From the NCBI GenBank assembly GCA_964638675.1, contig CAZXAU010000004.1:62001-126000 (forward strand): DNA of 64,000 nt, written 5' to 3'. The first letter of the stretch is position 1; the number at the start of each line of letters is the position of its first letter. Source of the DNA: SIG714 sp964638675. GTDB taxonomy: Bacteria; Bacillota; Clostridia; Oscillospirales; CAG-272. A model generated the notes under the pieces. The model did not search any database. It was not told where the DNA came from and worked only from the letters and a program-made list of their open reading frames with translations. Of the stretch, positions 25,634 to 34,060 are shown piece by piece. The position numbers and the translations under genes were made by a program.

Positions 25634-26860
25634 TTATTCGGGTTTTACAAAGAAATATTTTTTATATGATTTTATATATCCGTAATAAATTCTCGAAACG
25701 ATATATTTTCTTTTTGGTGAGTTGTCAGGTTTATAGAAAAGCGTGCTTTCGCTGTTTTTATAAAGCTTTTTGACTTCCTCACGCAATTTTGGGTCTGCTA
25801 TATACCTATTCAGAACATATCCGGGTACGCTTGACCACAGTCCGGTTTTCTGCGAATGAAGAGTTTCCCCCGCTTTTACGCCGTAAACAACATCATCTAC
25901 GAGAGTTTTTATCATATTTATGCCTGCATTGTGAAGGAAAAAGCTCGTTCTTGCAAGACGGGGATTGATCTCAAGTACATAATACTTATTCTTTGTTGCG
26001 TCGTATTTCATATCGATGTTCGAGAAACCGACATACCCGATATCTTTGAGAAATTTGCAGATCTTCTCCTCAACTTCGGGAATATTTCTCGAAATAATGG
26101 CAGATGAATTTCCGAGCATTGAAGGTGCGTATTCTTCAAGCACGACCTGACCGAGAACCGCAACTCTGACATTGTGATCGGCATCCGAATAGCAATTCAT
26201 TACCCTCATTGCCGAATCGTTTCCTCTGATGAAATCCTGAACAAGCATATTTCCCTTGAAATCACTTTTGTCAAGCGCTTTCATGACCTCGAAATATTCA
26301 TCATAGCTTTTGAGGTAATACACCTTCTTTTTGCCATCAAACTCACAGTGGAGATATTCGGTGCTATTTGAGTTATCGGGTTTCATGATATACGGAAAAT
26401 CCATTTTTCCTATAAACGGAGGATCAAAACGGTTTTCCTTAGTTATTACATATGTCTTCGGATATTCTATCCCATACTGTTCACACAGCTCATAGAACTT
26501 GTCCTTTTTATACATACGCTCCATGAGGTCTTTTGTATAGAACTTGTTGGCTATAAGTCCGCCGAATTTTTCATAATTGCCTGCCACCAGATGCGTATAA
26601 TAATCGGAGCATGGTATGACGAGAAGTTTACCATATTCTTTTTTCTTCTCTTTAAGTATTCCGCACAGTGTATCGACAAATATGTTCGGATCATCGAGTG
26701 CTTCAACACATTCGATATCGCATATCTTCGTATATTTTGTTGCCCTGAGTCGCCTTGAGCAGAGCAGAAGCGCCCTCTCACCGTAGCACTCGTGAACAAG
26801 TCTGGCAACCGAATATGCGTTTTCATCAGCACCGAGTGCTATAACAAGAAAATCTTTCAT
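25634..26860 (-). CDS. ATP-grasp carboxylate-amine ligase
   Basis: A 408-residue cytoplasmic ligase that would activate a carboxylate with ATP and join it to an amine. The ATP-grasp core runs from about residue 115 (MYKKDKFYELCEQYGIEYPK) through FPYIMKPDNSNS (lysine of the ATP loop) and ends with the metal-binding YYVLEINPRLARTS. The family includes D-aspartate ligases and peptide-bond-forming enzymes. The substrate is not fixed by motifs. It lies 35 bases after the MurE-like ligase, so the two probably act in series on a cell-wall-like or secreted peptide. Confidence 0.8.
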   Translation of the reverse strand: MKDFLVIALGADENAYSVARLVHECYGERALLLCSRRLRATKYTKICDIECVEALDDPNIFVDTLCGILKEKKKEYGKLLVIPCSDYYTHLVAGNYEKFGGLIANKFYTKDLMERMYKKDKFYELCEQYGIEYPKTYVITKENRFDPPFIGKMDFPYIMKPDNSNSTEYLHCEFDGKKKVYYLKSYDEYFEVMKALDKSDFKGNMLVQDFIRGNDSAMRVMNCYSDADHNVRVAVLGQVVLEEYAPSMLGNSSAIISRNIPEVEEKICKFLKDIGYVGFSNIDMKYDATKNKYYVLEINPRLARTSFFLHNAGINMIKTLVDDVVYGVKAGETLHSQKTGLWSSVPGYVLNRYIADPKLREEVKKLYKNSESTLFYKPDNSPKRKYIVSRIYYGYIKSYKKYFFVKPE

Positions 26861-26895
26861 ATTATTTAAATTTCCCTTTTAATATATAATAAAAA

Positions 26896-28419
26896 TCAGT
26901 CTGTCGGAGCTTCATGGCTTTTATTGTATTCCTCAATATATTCCATGACAATTCGTTTATCCGATTTATATGGCACATATCCTTCCTTATGATACATTGT
27001 GCATTCTGCACCTTTTCCGGCAAGCACGACAAGATATTCCCTTCCGAAACGGTTCAGAGCTTTGAGCACCGCTTTTTCTCTGTCCATCTCGATTTCATAA
27101 GGGAAACCTTCGGGCAGGTTTTTCACAACATCACGGTTTATTGAATCGGCGTCCTCTTTCCCCGAATCATCGTCCGAAATATATATAAAATCGCTGTATT
27201 TTGCCCCAATCGATGGAAGATCAACTCTTCTGTCAAATGCCTTATACCCCGGACATCCGAAGAGCAGGACTCTTTTTTTGTCGGGAAATTCTTTAATAAG
27301 CGATTGAAACAGGGCTTCATAGCTCACACTGTTGTGTGCATAATCAACGACAACATTAATAACGCCGTCATCCGATGAGAAGAATTCCATTCTTCCCGGC
27401 ACTCTCGTTTTCATCAGCCCTCTCTGTATCGAAGAGGTCGGAATCCCAGCCATATCACATGCGGCGATTGCGGCAAGTGCATTGGCTACATTGAATTCGC
27501 CCTTCATTCCGATTCTGAATTCCCGATCACTGTCGCTTGTCCTGACACGGAATGATATAAAATCACGCTCTGATTTGATGCGGTATGCATAATAGTCGGC
27601 ACTTTCGTCCTTAAGGCTGAATGTAATATATTCTCTACTGCAGAGCGAGCCTGTAATTTCCGAAAACTTATCACTGTCGAGATTTATTATGATCTTTTCG
27701 GACAGCGGAAATATTTTTTTCTTTGATTCAAAATAGTCTTCAAAGGTCGGATGCTCTCTGCCGCTTATGTGGTCGTTTGATATATTGAGAAATATTCCGA
27801 CATTATAGTGCATCTTGTCCACTCTGTCATATTTCAGACCCTGACTTGATGCCTCCATTACAAAATATTTTATTCCTGAATCTACAGCGATCCGCAGATC
27901 GTTGAAAAGATCGGGACTCTCTGGCGTTGTCAGCTGTGCTTCCTCAAGCTCCCCACCGAAATAATTGTCAACCGATGAGAAAATTCCGCAGGGCTTTTCC
28001 TCTCTCATTGAGGTATAGTCATCAATTATGGTTTTGACAAAGTACGCCGTTGTAGTCTTTCCCTTTGTTCCCGTAATTCCGACCGTGAAAAGCTCTTTGT
28101 CGGGGTATCGGTTGTGAAATGCCGAAACTTCGGACATCGTCTGCCTTATATTCCCCACAATTATTATGGCAACATCATTTATGCCCTTGATCTTCCCGGG
28201 ATCATCGCATACAAGCAACACAGCCCCCGATGAAATGGCAGTCTTTGCATATTCTTCCTTAAACGCCTCACCCTTACAGAAAAACAGGGTATTCTCACAG
28301 ACTTTGTCTGTGTGATATGCGATATTCAGGATCTCTGTCTCGCTGTCTTGTGCCTGATCGTTATACATCACGACAAGGTTTTTATTCATCAGAAACTCAA
28401 GGTATTCCTTTATCTTCAT
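26896..28419 (-). CDS. MurE-like Mur ligase lacking the DNPR motif
   Basis: A 507-residue Mur-family ligase. The three domains are in order: an N-terminal substrate domain, the central ATPase with the P-loop GITGTKGKTTT near residue 115, and the C-terminal domain. In diaminopimelate-adding MurE a DNPR motif selects the amino acid. Here the aligned position reads ISDDDSGKEDAD, with no Arg. The following AGKGAECTMYH replaces the common AGKGHE. It may add another amino acid (lysine enzymes also lack DNPR) or serve a pathway other than standard peptidoglycan. It is cotranscribed with the downstream ATP-grasp ligase. Confidence 0.82.
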   Translation of the reverse strand: MKIKEYLEFLMNKNLVVMYNDQAQDSETEILNIAYHTDKVCENTLFFCKGEAFKEEYAKTAISSGAVLLVCDDPGKIKGINDVAIIIVGNIRQTMSEVSAFHNRYPDKELFTVGITGTKGKTTTAYFVKTIIDDYTSMREEKPCGIFSSVDNYFGGELEEAQLTTPESPDLFNDLRIAVDSGIKYFVMEASSQGLKYDRVDKMHYNVGIFLNISNDHISGREHPTFEDYFESKKKIFPLSEKIIINLDSDKFSEITGSLCSREYITFSLKDESADYYAYRIKSERDFISFRVRTSDSDREFRIGMKGEFNVANALAAIAACDMAGIPTSSIQRGLMKTRVPGRMEFFSSDDGVINVVVDYAHNSVSYEALFQSLIKEFPDKKRVLLFGCPGYKAFDRRVDLPSIGAKYSDFIYISDDDSGKEDADSINRDVVKNLPEGFPYEIEMDREKAVLKALNRFGREYLVVLAGKGAECTMYHKEGYVPYKSDKRIVMEYIEEYNKSHEAPTD

Positions 28420-28469
28420 TTTCCCAACTTCCTTATTGTTTGTTATATGTGATCGTTAGTTATATATGT

Positions 28470-29840
28470 CTATATTTTAGGATCATTTACCGAAAAAATC
28501 TTCAAGCACTCAAAAATGCTTCCTACGGGTATAATATTTATACCTTTTACGTTACCGCTGAGCTTATTTCCCTTTGGCAGCAAAACTTCGGTAAATCCGA
28601 GTCTTGACGCTTCGCCGATACGCCTTTGCGCATCTCCTACAGGTCTCAGCTCTCCCGACAGTCCAAGCTCTCCGAAGGCTATCAACTTATCATTGATAGG
28701 CTTGTCGTTTTTCGATGAAAGCAGTGAAAGTGCCATCGGCAGATCGCATGACGGATCATCTATTGAAAGTCCGCCTATGACATTCAGGTATACATCATCC
28801 CCCGAAAATCTGACACCCAACCTCTTTTCAAGCACTGCGAGCACGAGACACAGGCGGTTATAATCTATTCCGTTTGAAACACGTTTGGGAGATGTGAGAA
28901 AGGATCTTGCTGAAAGTGCCTGAATTTCGGCAATTATAGGTCTTGTTCCCTCAATGATGCAGGCGGCACAGTTTCCCGAAACACCGCAGGGACGGCTTGC
29001 AAGAAGCATTTCCGAAGGGTTCGGAACTTCTTTGAGCCCTTTATCTGTCATTTCAAAAACGCCGATCTCATTCGTCGAACCGTATCTGTTTTTTACGGCT
29101 CTTATAATTCTGAAAGACTCCCTGCGTTCGCCCTCAAAGGAAAGCACTGCATCAACCATGTGCTCAAGGACCTTCGGTCCTGCAATTCCGCCCTCTTTAT
29201 TTACGTGACCGACGATTATTACGGTTATTCCGGCGTTTTTTGCGTAGTTCATCAGCTTCGAAGCACACTCTCTGACCTGTGTTACGCTTCCCGGTGTTGA
29301 CGAAGATTCTTCGTTATACATCGTCTGGATCGAGTCAACTATCATAAATTCGGGAGAAAGCTTCTCGCACTCGTTTATTATAACTCCGATATTGGTCTCG
29401 GTCATTACATAAAAGCTGTCGCTGTCTGCCGCAAGACGTTTTGAGCGGTATTTCAGCTGCCACTTTGATTCCTCTCCCGATATATACAGCACCTTCGACT
29501 TCCTGCCTATCGATGCCGATATCTGCATTAATAGAGTTGATTTTCCGATTCCGGGTTCGCCCGCAGCAAGAATTATCGAGCCTGTGACAAATCCACCTCC
29601 CAGCACCCTGTCAAGCTCACCGATGCCCGATGATACCCTCATATAATCGGGCAGCTCAAGCTCACAGATCTTCTCCGAACGGATCTTTCCGTCATCGATC
29701 CTCTTGCTCCCCGTTTGGGGCGACTCAGAGATGACCTGCTCGCTCAGCGTATTCCATTCGTTACACTCCGGACACTTTCCGAGCCATTTTACGGTAGTAT
29801 AACCGCATTCGGAGCAAACATATACACTTTTTGTCTTCAT
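28470..29840 (-). CDS. radA: DNA repair protein RadA
   Basis: A 456-residue DNA-branch-migration ATPase used in recombinational repair. It has an N-terminal zinc finger (CSECGYTTVKWLGKCPEC), a RecA-like core with Walker A GEPGIGKST near residue 100, the RadA-specific motif KNRYGSTNEIG, and a C-terminal Lon-protease-like domain (SGDDVYLNVIGGLSIDDPSC). Length is normal. The Shine-Dalgarno sequence is weak. It may be the first gene of a minus-strand transcript continuing into the Mur ligase gene 50 bases downstream. Confidence 0.97.
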   Translation of the reverse strand: MKTKSVYVCSECGYTTVKWLGKCPECNEWNTLSEQVISESPQTGSKRIDDGKIRSEKICELELPDYMRVSSGIGELDRVLGGGFVTGSIILAAGEPGIGKSTLLMQISASIGRKSKVLYISGEESKWQLKYRSKRLAADSDSFYVMTETNIGVIINECEKLSPEFMIVDSIQTMYNEESSSTPGSVTQVRECASKLMNYAKNAGITVIIVGHVNKEGGIAGPKVLEHMVDAVLSFEGERRESFRIIRAVKNRYGSTNEIGVFEMTDKGLKEVPNPSEMLLASRPCGVSGNCAACIIEGTRPIIAEIQALSARSFLTSPKRVSNGIDYNRLCLVLAVLEKRLGVRFSGDDVYLNVIGGLSIDDPSCDLPMALSLLSSKNDKPINDKLIAFGELGLSGELRPVGDAQRRIGEASRLGFTEVLLPKGNKLSGNVKGINIIPVGSIFECLKIFSVNDPKI

Positions 29841-29936
29841 TTGTTTTGTCTATCCCTTTCCCGAGTCCGTTACCTTGTATCAATTATATCATTTTATTTT
29901 TTGACATTTCGGAAATCATATGGTCAGTTTGTCTCT

Positions 29937-30632
29937 TTAACCTATAAGAGATGTTGCAATTACTGCCGAAAGCTTTGAACGGTAGTCCTCGCTCAGCAAA
30001 AGCTTCGATTCGTTTTCGTTTGACAGAAATCCGCATTCGACAAGTACAGCCGGGCTTTCTATACGGTTGAGTATAAATATTGCCGAATCCGCCTTTTTCA
30101 TTTCACGTGTGTTGTCACTCTGCAGATATCTTATATTCGCCTGTCTGATCGTCTCTCCGAGCTTCTCACTCTGAGGATTGTTCGGAGAATAATACACCGT
30201 CATACCGTGGCAATATTCAAGCGGAAACTTATTCATGTGGATCGATATGAATGTAGCCCCGGGATGCTCACGTGCAATATCCAACCTTGCCGTCAGATCC
30301 TGCATTTTCGCACTGCCCTTGTCTGAATTGCCGAGCATTACATCGCTTTCACGTGTCATAAGCGTACTGTATCCGCAGACATTCAGAATATCATTCACCG
30401 TCCATGCGATAACAAGATTAAGATCCTTTTCAAGCGTGCCGTTCAGACCGGACGCTCCTCCGTCCATGCCGCCGTGTCCGGCATCGATAATAAAATCGAT
30501 ATTTCCGTTATTTGCATTTTCTCTGTTGACATTTTGATCGTTATCTGCTAAAATCGGAAGTGTAAATATTCTTCCCAAAAGAATTATACCGCAAACAACC
30601 GTGAATACAACTCTTTTTATATATCTTTTCAT
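29937..30632 (-). CDS. cwlD: N-acetylmuramoyl-L-alanine amidase (CwlD-like)
   Basis: A 231-residue secreted or membrane-anchored amidase that cleaves the bond between muramic acid and L-alanine. An N-terminal hydrophobic segment (VVFTVVCGIILLGRIFTLPI) serves as signal anchor. The Amidase_3 domain begins at FIIDAGHGGMDGGASG (zinc His) and includes a second zinc His in TFISIHMNKF and the catalytic Glu in AVLVECGFLSNENES. The size and single catalytic domain fit CwlD, which makes muramic-delta-lactam in spore cortex, so the organism may sporulate. I use the ATG at 30632 preceded by GGGTGA. Confidence 0.85.
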   Translation of the reverse strand: MKRYIKRVVFTVVCGIILLGRIFTLPILADNDQNVNRENANNGNIDFIIDAGHGGMDGGASGLNGTLEKDLNLVIAWTVNDILNVCGYSTLMTRESDVMLGNSDKGSAKMQDLTARLDIAREHPGATFISIHMNKFPLEYCHGMTVYYSPNNPQSEKLGETIRQANIRYLQSDNTREMKKADSAIFILNRIESPAVLVECGFLSNENESKLLLSEDYRSKLSAVIATSLIG

Positions 30633-30696
30633 AAAAATCACCCGATAAATCAATATTCATCAGATGATTCTTTTATTCTTGTTTTATTGGTTTTTA

Positions 30697-31284
30697 TTAT
30701 TTTTTGCTTTCGCTTTTTTTGGAGTTTTCAATAATGCGTCTGATGCCGCCCTTTGTGCCGATAATATAACCCACAGTGCATACAACAAGTGACGGAACAA
30801 CGCAAAGAAGCGGAACGAATGCATTGTTAGAAAGCAGATTCATCCATATTCCGGTGTACATTCCCTCAGCGATCCTGAATATCCACATAAAGATATATGC
30901 CATATTCGAAAACCACTGCGGACTGCTTGCTCCCGAAAGAAGGACCGCACCGACAACGGTGAAGAAAATTCCGACAATGATATTCAGCAAGTTTGCCGCC
31001 AAAGACAGCCACAAAAACTTGAAAGGGTCATATTTAATTCTGCCGCCTTCGATCCTTATCTCATCCTTGAGTCCTTCATCACGTGCGAGAACATACAAAA
31101 GCACGAGATAAAACAGCACCGAGAATACGCTCGTCAGAACCTTCATCATCTGACCTGTTCCCGCATTTGAAAGGCCTGCGGCGATCGATGCCATATAAAG
31201 AACATTTCCGAACATTGTCATTCCTATCTGGTTGACTATTATTCTTCTTATAACGTCTCCGTTTTTCTTGATTGTTTCAAACAT
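30697..31284 (-). CDS. Multi-pass membrane protein of unknown function
   Basis: A protein of about 195 residues with five likely transmembrane helices (for example GNVLYMASIAAGL, VLTSVFSVLFYLVLLYVLA, LLNIIVGIFFTVVGAVLLS and LLCVVPSLVVCTVGYIIGT) and a basic Lys/Ser tail facing the cytoplasm. I do not recognise the family. There are no ligand or catalytic motifs. The start is uncertain: ATG at 31284 has GGAGGG 15 bases upstream, while an in-frame TTG at 31296 has it 3-4 bases upstream. It is followed by cwlD after 64 bases, so both may act at the cell envelope. Confidence 0.6.
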   Translation of the reverse strand: MFETIKKNGDVIRRIIVNQIGMTMFGNVLYMASIAAGLSNAGTGQMMKVLTSVFSVLFYLVLLYVLARDEGLKDEIRIEGGRIKYDPFKFLWLSLAANLLNIIVGIFFTVVGAVLLSGASSPQWFSNMAYIFMWIFRIAEGMYTGIWMNLLSNNAFVPLLCVVPSLVVCTVGYIIGTKGGIRRIIENSKKSESKK

Positions 31285-31413
31285 AAATATACTCAAACGC
31301 CCTCCGGTACTGAATTTAACATTTCTATCATAACACATTTTTCCCAATCATTCAATAGAAACACAAAACAGATAATTAAAATTTTCAATTTATTAACTAT
31401 TTTCGAGGTAAAC

Positions 31414-32397
31414 ATGACAAACAGCGAAACGATCGACAGATATTGCAACTATCTCACCCTGATGGGTCGCTCAAGGCTGACCGTATCACAGTATGAGACA
31501 GACCTTGTAATGTTCTATTCGTATATATACTGCAAAAGACAAGGCCTGAGAGCTACACCCGAAGAGCTCGGCAATGTTCCCATGTCCGAGATCGATCTTG
31601 ACTTCATCAGGTCAATATCAAACAATGATGTTTTTGATTTTCTGCGTTATGTCACCGATGTGAGAAAGAACAAAGCCGCCGCAAGGGCGAGAAAGCTTTC
31701 ATCGATCAAGGCATTTTACAAATATCTTATCAATACAGCGCACCTGTGCGAGACCAATCCCGCAGAATCGATCGGTACTCCGAAGATCGAGAAACGAAAC
31801 CCGAAATATCTGACGGTTGACGAGAGTCTGTCGCTCATGCAGGCGGTGCTTGACGATAACTACACCAAAACAACCGTAAGAGACTACGCAATAATAGTTC
31901 TTTTCCTCAACTCGGGCATAAGACTTTCCGAGCTTGTCGGCATATCGCTGTCCGACATAGACAAAGAGCTTCGCTCAATGCGTGTTGTCGGTAAAGGAAA
32001 CAAGGAACGGCTTGTATATATCAATGAAGCTTCCCGTGCCGCACTTGCCGATTATCTCGACTATCGCAAGACGATGCAGGGCATCAAGGACAAAAACGCA
32101 CTTTTTCTCTCACTGAGGGGGGACAGAATAAGTAATAAGACAGTTCAGTATATCGTAAAAAAATACTTAGGACTTGCAGGGCTTGAATATAAACATTTTT
32201 CAACACACAAGCTCCGCCATACCGCCGCAACACTGATGTATCAGTCAGGCAAGGTCGATATACGGGTGCTCAAGGATATTCTCGGACACGAACAGCTTAA
32301 CACAACACAAATATACACCCATACAAGCGACAGCCAGATGATGAAAGCCATGGACGACAACCCGCTTTCCAAAGTCAAAGGCAAGAAAAAGAAATAG
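31414..32397 (+). CDS. Tyrosine recombinase of the XerC/XerD type
   Basis: A 327-residue site-specific recombinase. The N-terminal SAM-like core-binding domain is present. The catalytic residues are all visible: Arg in NSGIRLSELVG, Lys in GKGNKERLVYI, His and Arg in THKLRHTAATL, His in LGHEQLNT and the nucleophile Tyr in TQIYTHTS. There is no phage, integron or plasmid gene next to it and no attachment duplication at its ends, so chromosome-dimer resolution (XerC, XerD or CodV-like) is more likely than element mobility. CGAGG precedes the ATG. Confidence 0.88.
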   Translation: MTNSETIDRYCNYLTLMGRSRLTVSQYETDLVMFYSYIYCKRQGLRATPEELGNVPMSEIDLDFIRSISNNDVFDFLRYVTDVRKNKAAARARKLSSIKAFYKYLINTAHLCETNPAESIGTPKIEKRNPKYLTVDESLSLMQAVLDDNYTKTTVRDYAIIVLFLNSGIRLSELVGISLSDIDKELRSMRVVGKGNKERLVYINEASRAALADYLDYRKTMQGIKDKNALFLSLRGDRISNKTVQYIVKKYLGLAGLEYKHFSTHKLRHTAATLMYQSGKVDIRVLKDILGHEQLNTTQIYTHTSDSQMMKAMDDNPLSKVKGKKKK

Positions 32398-32483
32398 ATT
32401 TTTTCATGGAATTGTCTGCAGATAGTTCATGGTGAAAGACTTAAAAAGAGAAAAAATTGCTTTTTGATAAGGAACGACAGGGT

Positions 32484-32532
32484 GTCCGATCGTATAATAA
32501 GTGAAGGGTACAGACTTATAGCCCGATCGGAC
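32484..32532. repeat. Inverted repeat between xer and the radical SAM gene
   Basis: GTCCGATCG (32484-32492) and CGATCGGAC (32524-32532) are perfect arms 31 bases apart, with a second inner pair ATAAGT/ACTTAT. It may be the xer terminator (AAAATTTG follows) or a control element for the radical SAM operon. Confidence 0.6.
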
Positions 32533-32619
32533 AAAATTTGTTTTGAATGTAAAATTCTTCATTGTATGAAGTATGAACCAAATCAAAACAAAGTGTATTA
32601 TTATAGGGGATGAGATTTT

Positions 32620-33606
32620 TTGGATTACACCATAAGTATTACCAACAGATGCAATCTGAAATGCAGCTACTGTTATGAAAGACATCTGAATACAGACTAC
32701 GGTTGCATCTGCGATGAGAGGATGTATCAGATAACCGAATTTGTAAATCGTCGTGCCGATGCGGGAATCGTATATCTCTTCGGAGGCGAACCTCTGCTTT
32801 ACAAGGATACCGTAAAGTATTTCTGTGAAAATATAAAAGCAAAGCAGTTTGTCATTACAACAAACGGAACTCTCCTTGACGAGGAATTTGTAAAGTGGTG
32901 TGCGGAGAATAAGATCATTATCAACATGTCGCATGACGGTGCAGAATGTACCCAGCGATGTGCTGATACAGCTCTCCTTGATAAAAATCTGGGGTTGCTT
33001 CTGAAGTATCAACCCGAGACGCTTGTTCAGCTTGTCTATACGAAGCAGACACTCCCCTTTTTATATGATAACATCATCTATCTGAAAGATCTCGGCGTGA
33101 AAAAGGTGTCTGCGGCAATGGATGCGTTTCTTGTTCCCGATGATATTGACTCCTTCGGAGATCTTTTGAGGGAACAATGGAGGAAAATTTCCGCAATAAA
33201 CGATCTGTATATATATGAGCTTGCCCTGAAAAAGAAAACGATCCTCGAAAAAAAACAAAGCAGATGTGAAATATGCAAAAAGAAACTGTTTATAAACTGG
33301 GACGGGAAGATCTATCCTTGCGTACAGTTTCAGAACATTCCGGAATACCGATGCGGTGATATTTATTCGGGAATCGATGCCGAAAAAGTACGCTCTGCTC
33401 ATCCCGATTATTCACTGATGGCACAAAGATGTGAAGGCTGTGAGATATCCCAATACTGTCGGAATTCATGTGCCTGCAGGAAAATGGGGACGACAGGTAC
33501 AATACAAAACATTTCACAGGCCGCATGTCTTGAAGAACAGGTGCAAATTCTCACAGCACTTGAAATGATATCTGATGAAACAGAAAACGGAGGAAAAACG
33601 CAATGA
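32620..33606 (+). CDS. Radical SAM / SPASM domain peptide-modifying enzyme
   Basis: A 328-residue Fe-S enzyme. The radical SAM cluster motif CNLKCSYC is at residues 11-18, followed by the SAM-binding stretch YLFGGEPLLY. The C-terminal third is a SPASM domain with auxiliary cluster cysteines (SRCEICKKKLFINWDGKIYPC, then RCEGCEISQYCRNSCAC and a final Cys in AACLEEQ), typical of enzymes that modify ribosomal peptides (epimerisation, thioether or carbon-carbon links). The start is TTG at 32620 with AGGGGA 9 bases upstream. The stop overlaps the next gene by 4 bases, which strongly suggests that gene encodes the substrate or a partner. Confidence 0.88.
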   Translation: MDYTISITNRCNLKCSYCYERHLNTDYGCICDERMYQITEFVNRRADAGIVYLFGGEPLLYKDTVKYFCENIKAKQFVITTNGTLLDEEFVKWCAENKIIINMSHDGAECTQRCADTALLDKNLGLLLKYQPETLVQLVYTKQTLPFLYDNIIYLKDLGVKKVSAAMDAFLVPDDIDSFGDLLREQWRKISAINDLYIYELALKKKTILEKKQSRCEICKKKLFINWDGKIYPCVQFQNIPEYRCGDIYSGIDAEKVRSAHPDYSLMAQRCEGCEISQYCRNSCACRKMGTTGTIQNISQAACLEEQVQILTALEMISDETENGGKTQ

Positions 33607-33845
33607 GAAAGTTTACAAAAGAAATAACATTACTTATGGCTACGGTAGCTGTCGGTGCAGGTTTATTGATGTCATGTACAAACCAGCCGATAGCAGGTAA
33701 TCTTGTAGCGCCGGAAGAAACTGTTTGCACGGAAACTTCGGAGAAAACGATCCACATAGCGGGCAGCATAGTTTCAACCGAAGCTGATTCTGCGACCGAA
33801 ATTCCGCCGCTCGCAGGTGATGCCGTTATTGATTATGATGAATAG
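33603..33845 (+). CDS. Small predicted lipoprotein with three xAGxxV repeats; candidate radical SAM substrate
   Basis: An 80-residue protein with a signal peptide and a lipobox (GLLMSC, Cys25). The mature part of 55 residues holds three similar segments: PIAGNLVAPEE (29-39), HIAGSIVSTEA (51-61) and PLAGDAVIDYDE (69-80). It is acidic, with one more Cys (42). Its ATG overlaps the TGA of the radical SAM gene (ATGA), so the two are translationally coupled. I infer a radical SAM-modified peptide with the repeats as modification sites. A plain lipoprotein with no modification is the alternative. No transporter or protease gene is next to it. Confidence 0.65.
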   Translation: MRKFTKEITLLMATVAVGAGLLMSCTNQPIAGNLVAPEETVCTETSEKTIHIAGSIVSTEADSATEIPPLAGDAVIDYDE

Positions 33846-33968
33846 TTAAGATACTCCGGGGCTTACGACCTGAGCTGCATCAAATAATTGATAACAAATA
33901 CTGTCCATATCCATACAATAAATTTCGATGTAAAACGCCTGCTTTCGTAAATCAATGGAATGTTTTTC

Positions 33969-33996
33969 GGGGGAACTTTCTATAGAAAGTTCCCCC
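33969..33996 (+). terminator. Palindromic terminator-like repeat, copy 1
   Basis: GGGGGAACTTTC-TATA-GAAAGTTCCCCC, a perfect 12-bp stem, followed on the plus strand by A/T-rich sequence with TTTTAAA blocks. The same element recurs in opposite orientation at 50290-50317. Confidence 0.8.
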
Positions 33997-34060
33997 AAAC
34001 TCTTTTAAAGACTTTTAAAAATGGTGAGTTATCGTTTTCCCATAAAAGGCAAAGGTATAT

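Noticed and set aside
31414..32397. Mobile-element integrase reading of the Xer gene
   Set aside because: No phage or plasmid gene, no attachment repeats and no tRNA next to it; all features fit a chromosomal Xer protein.
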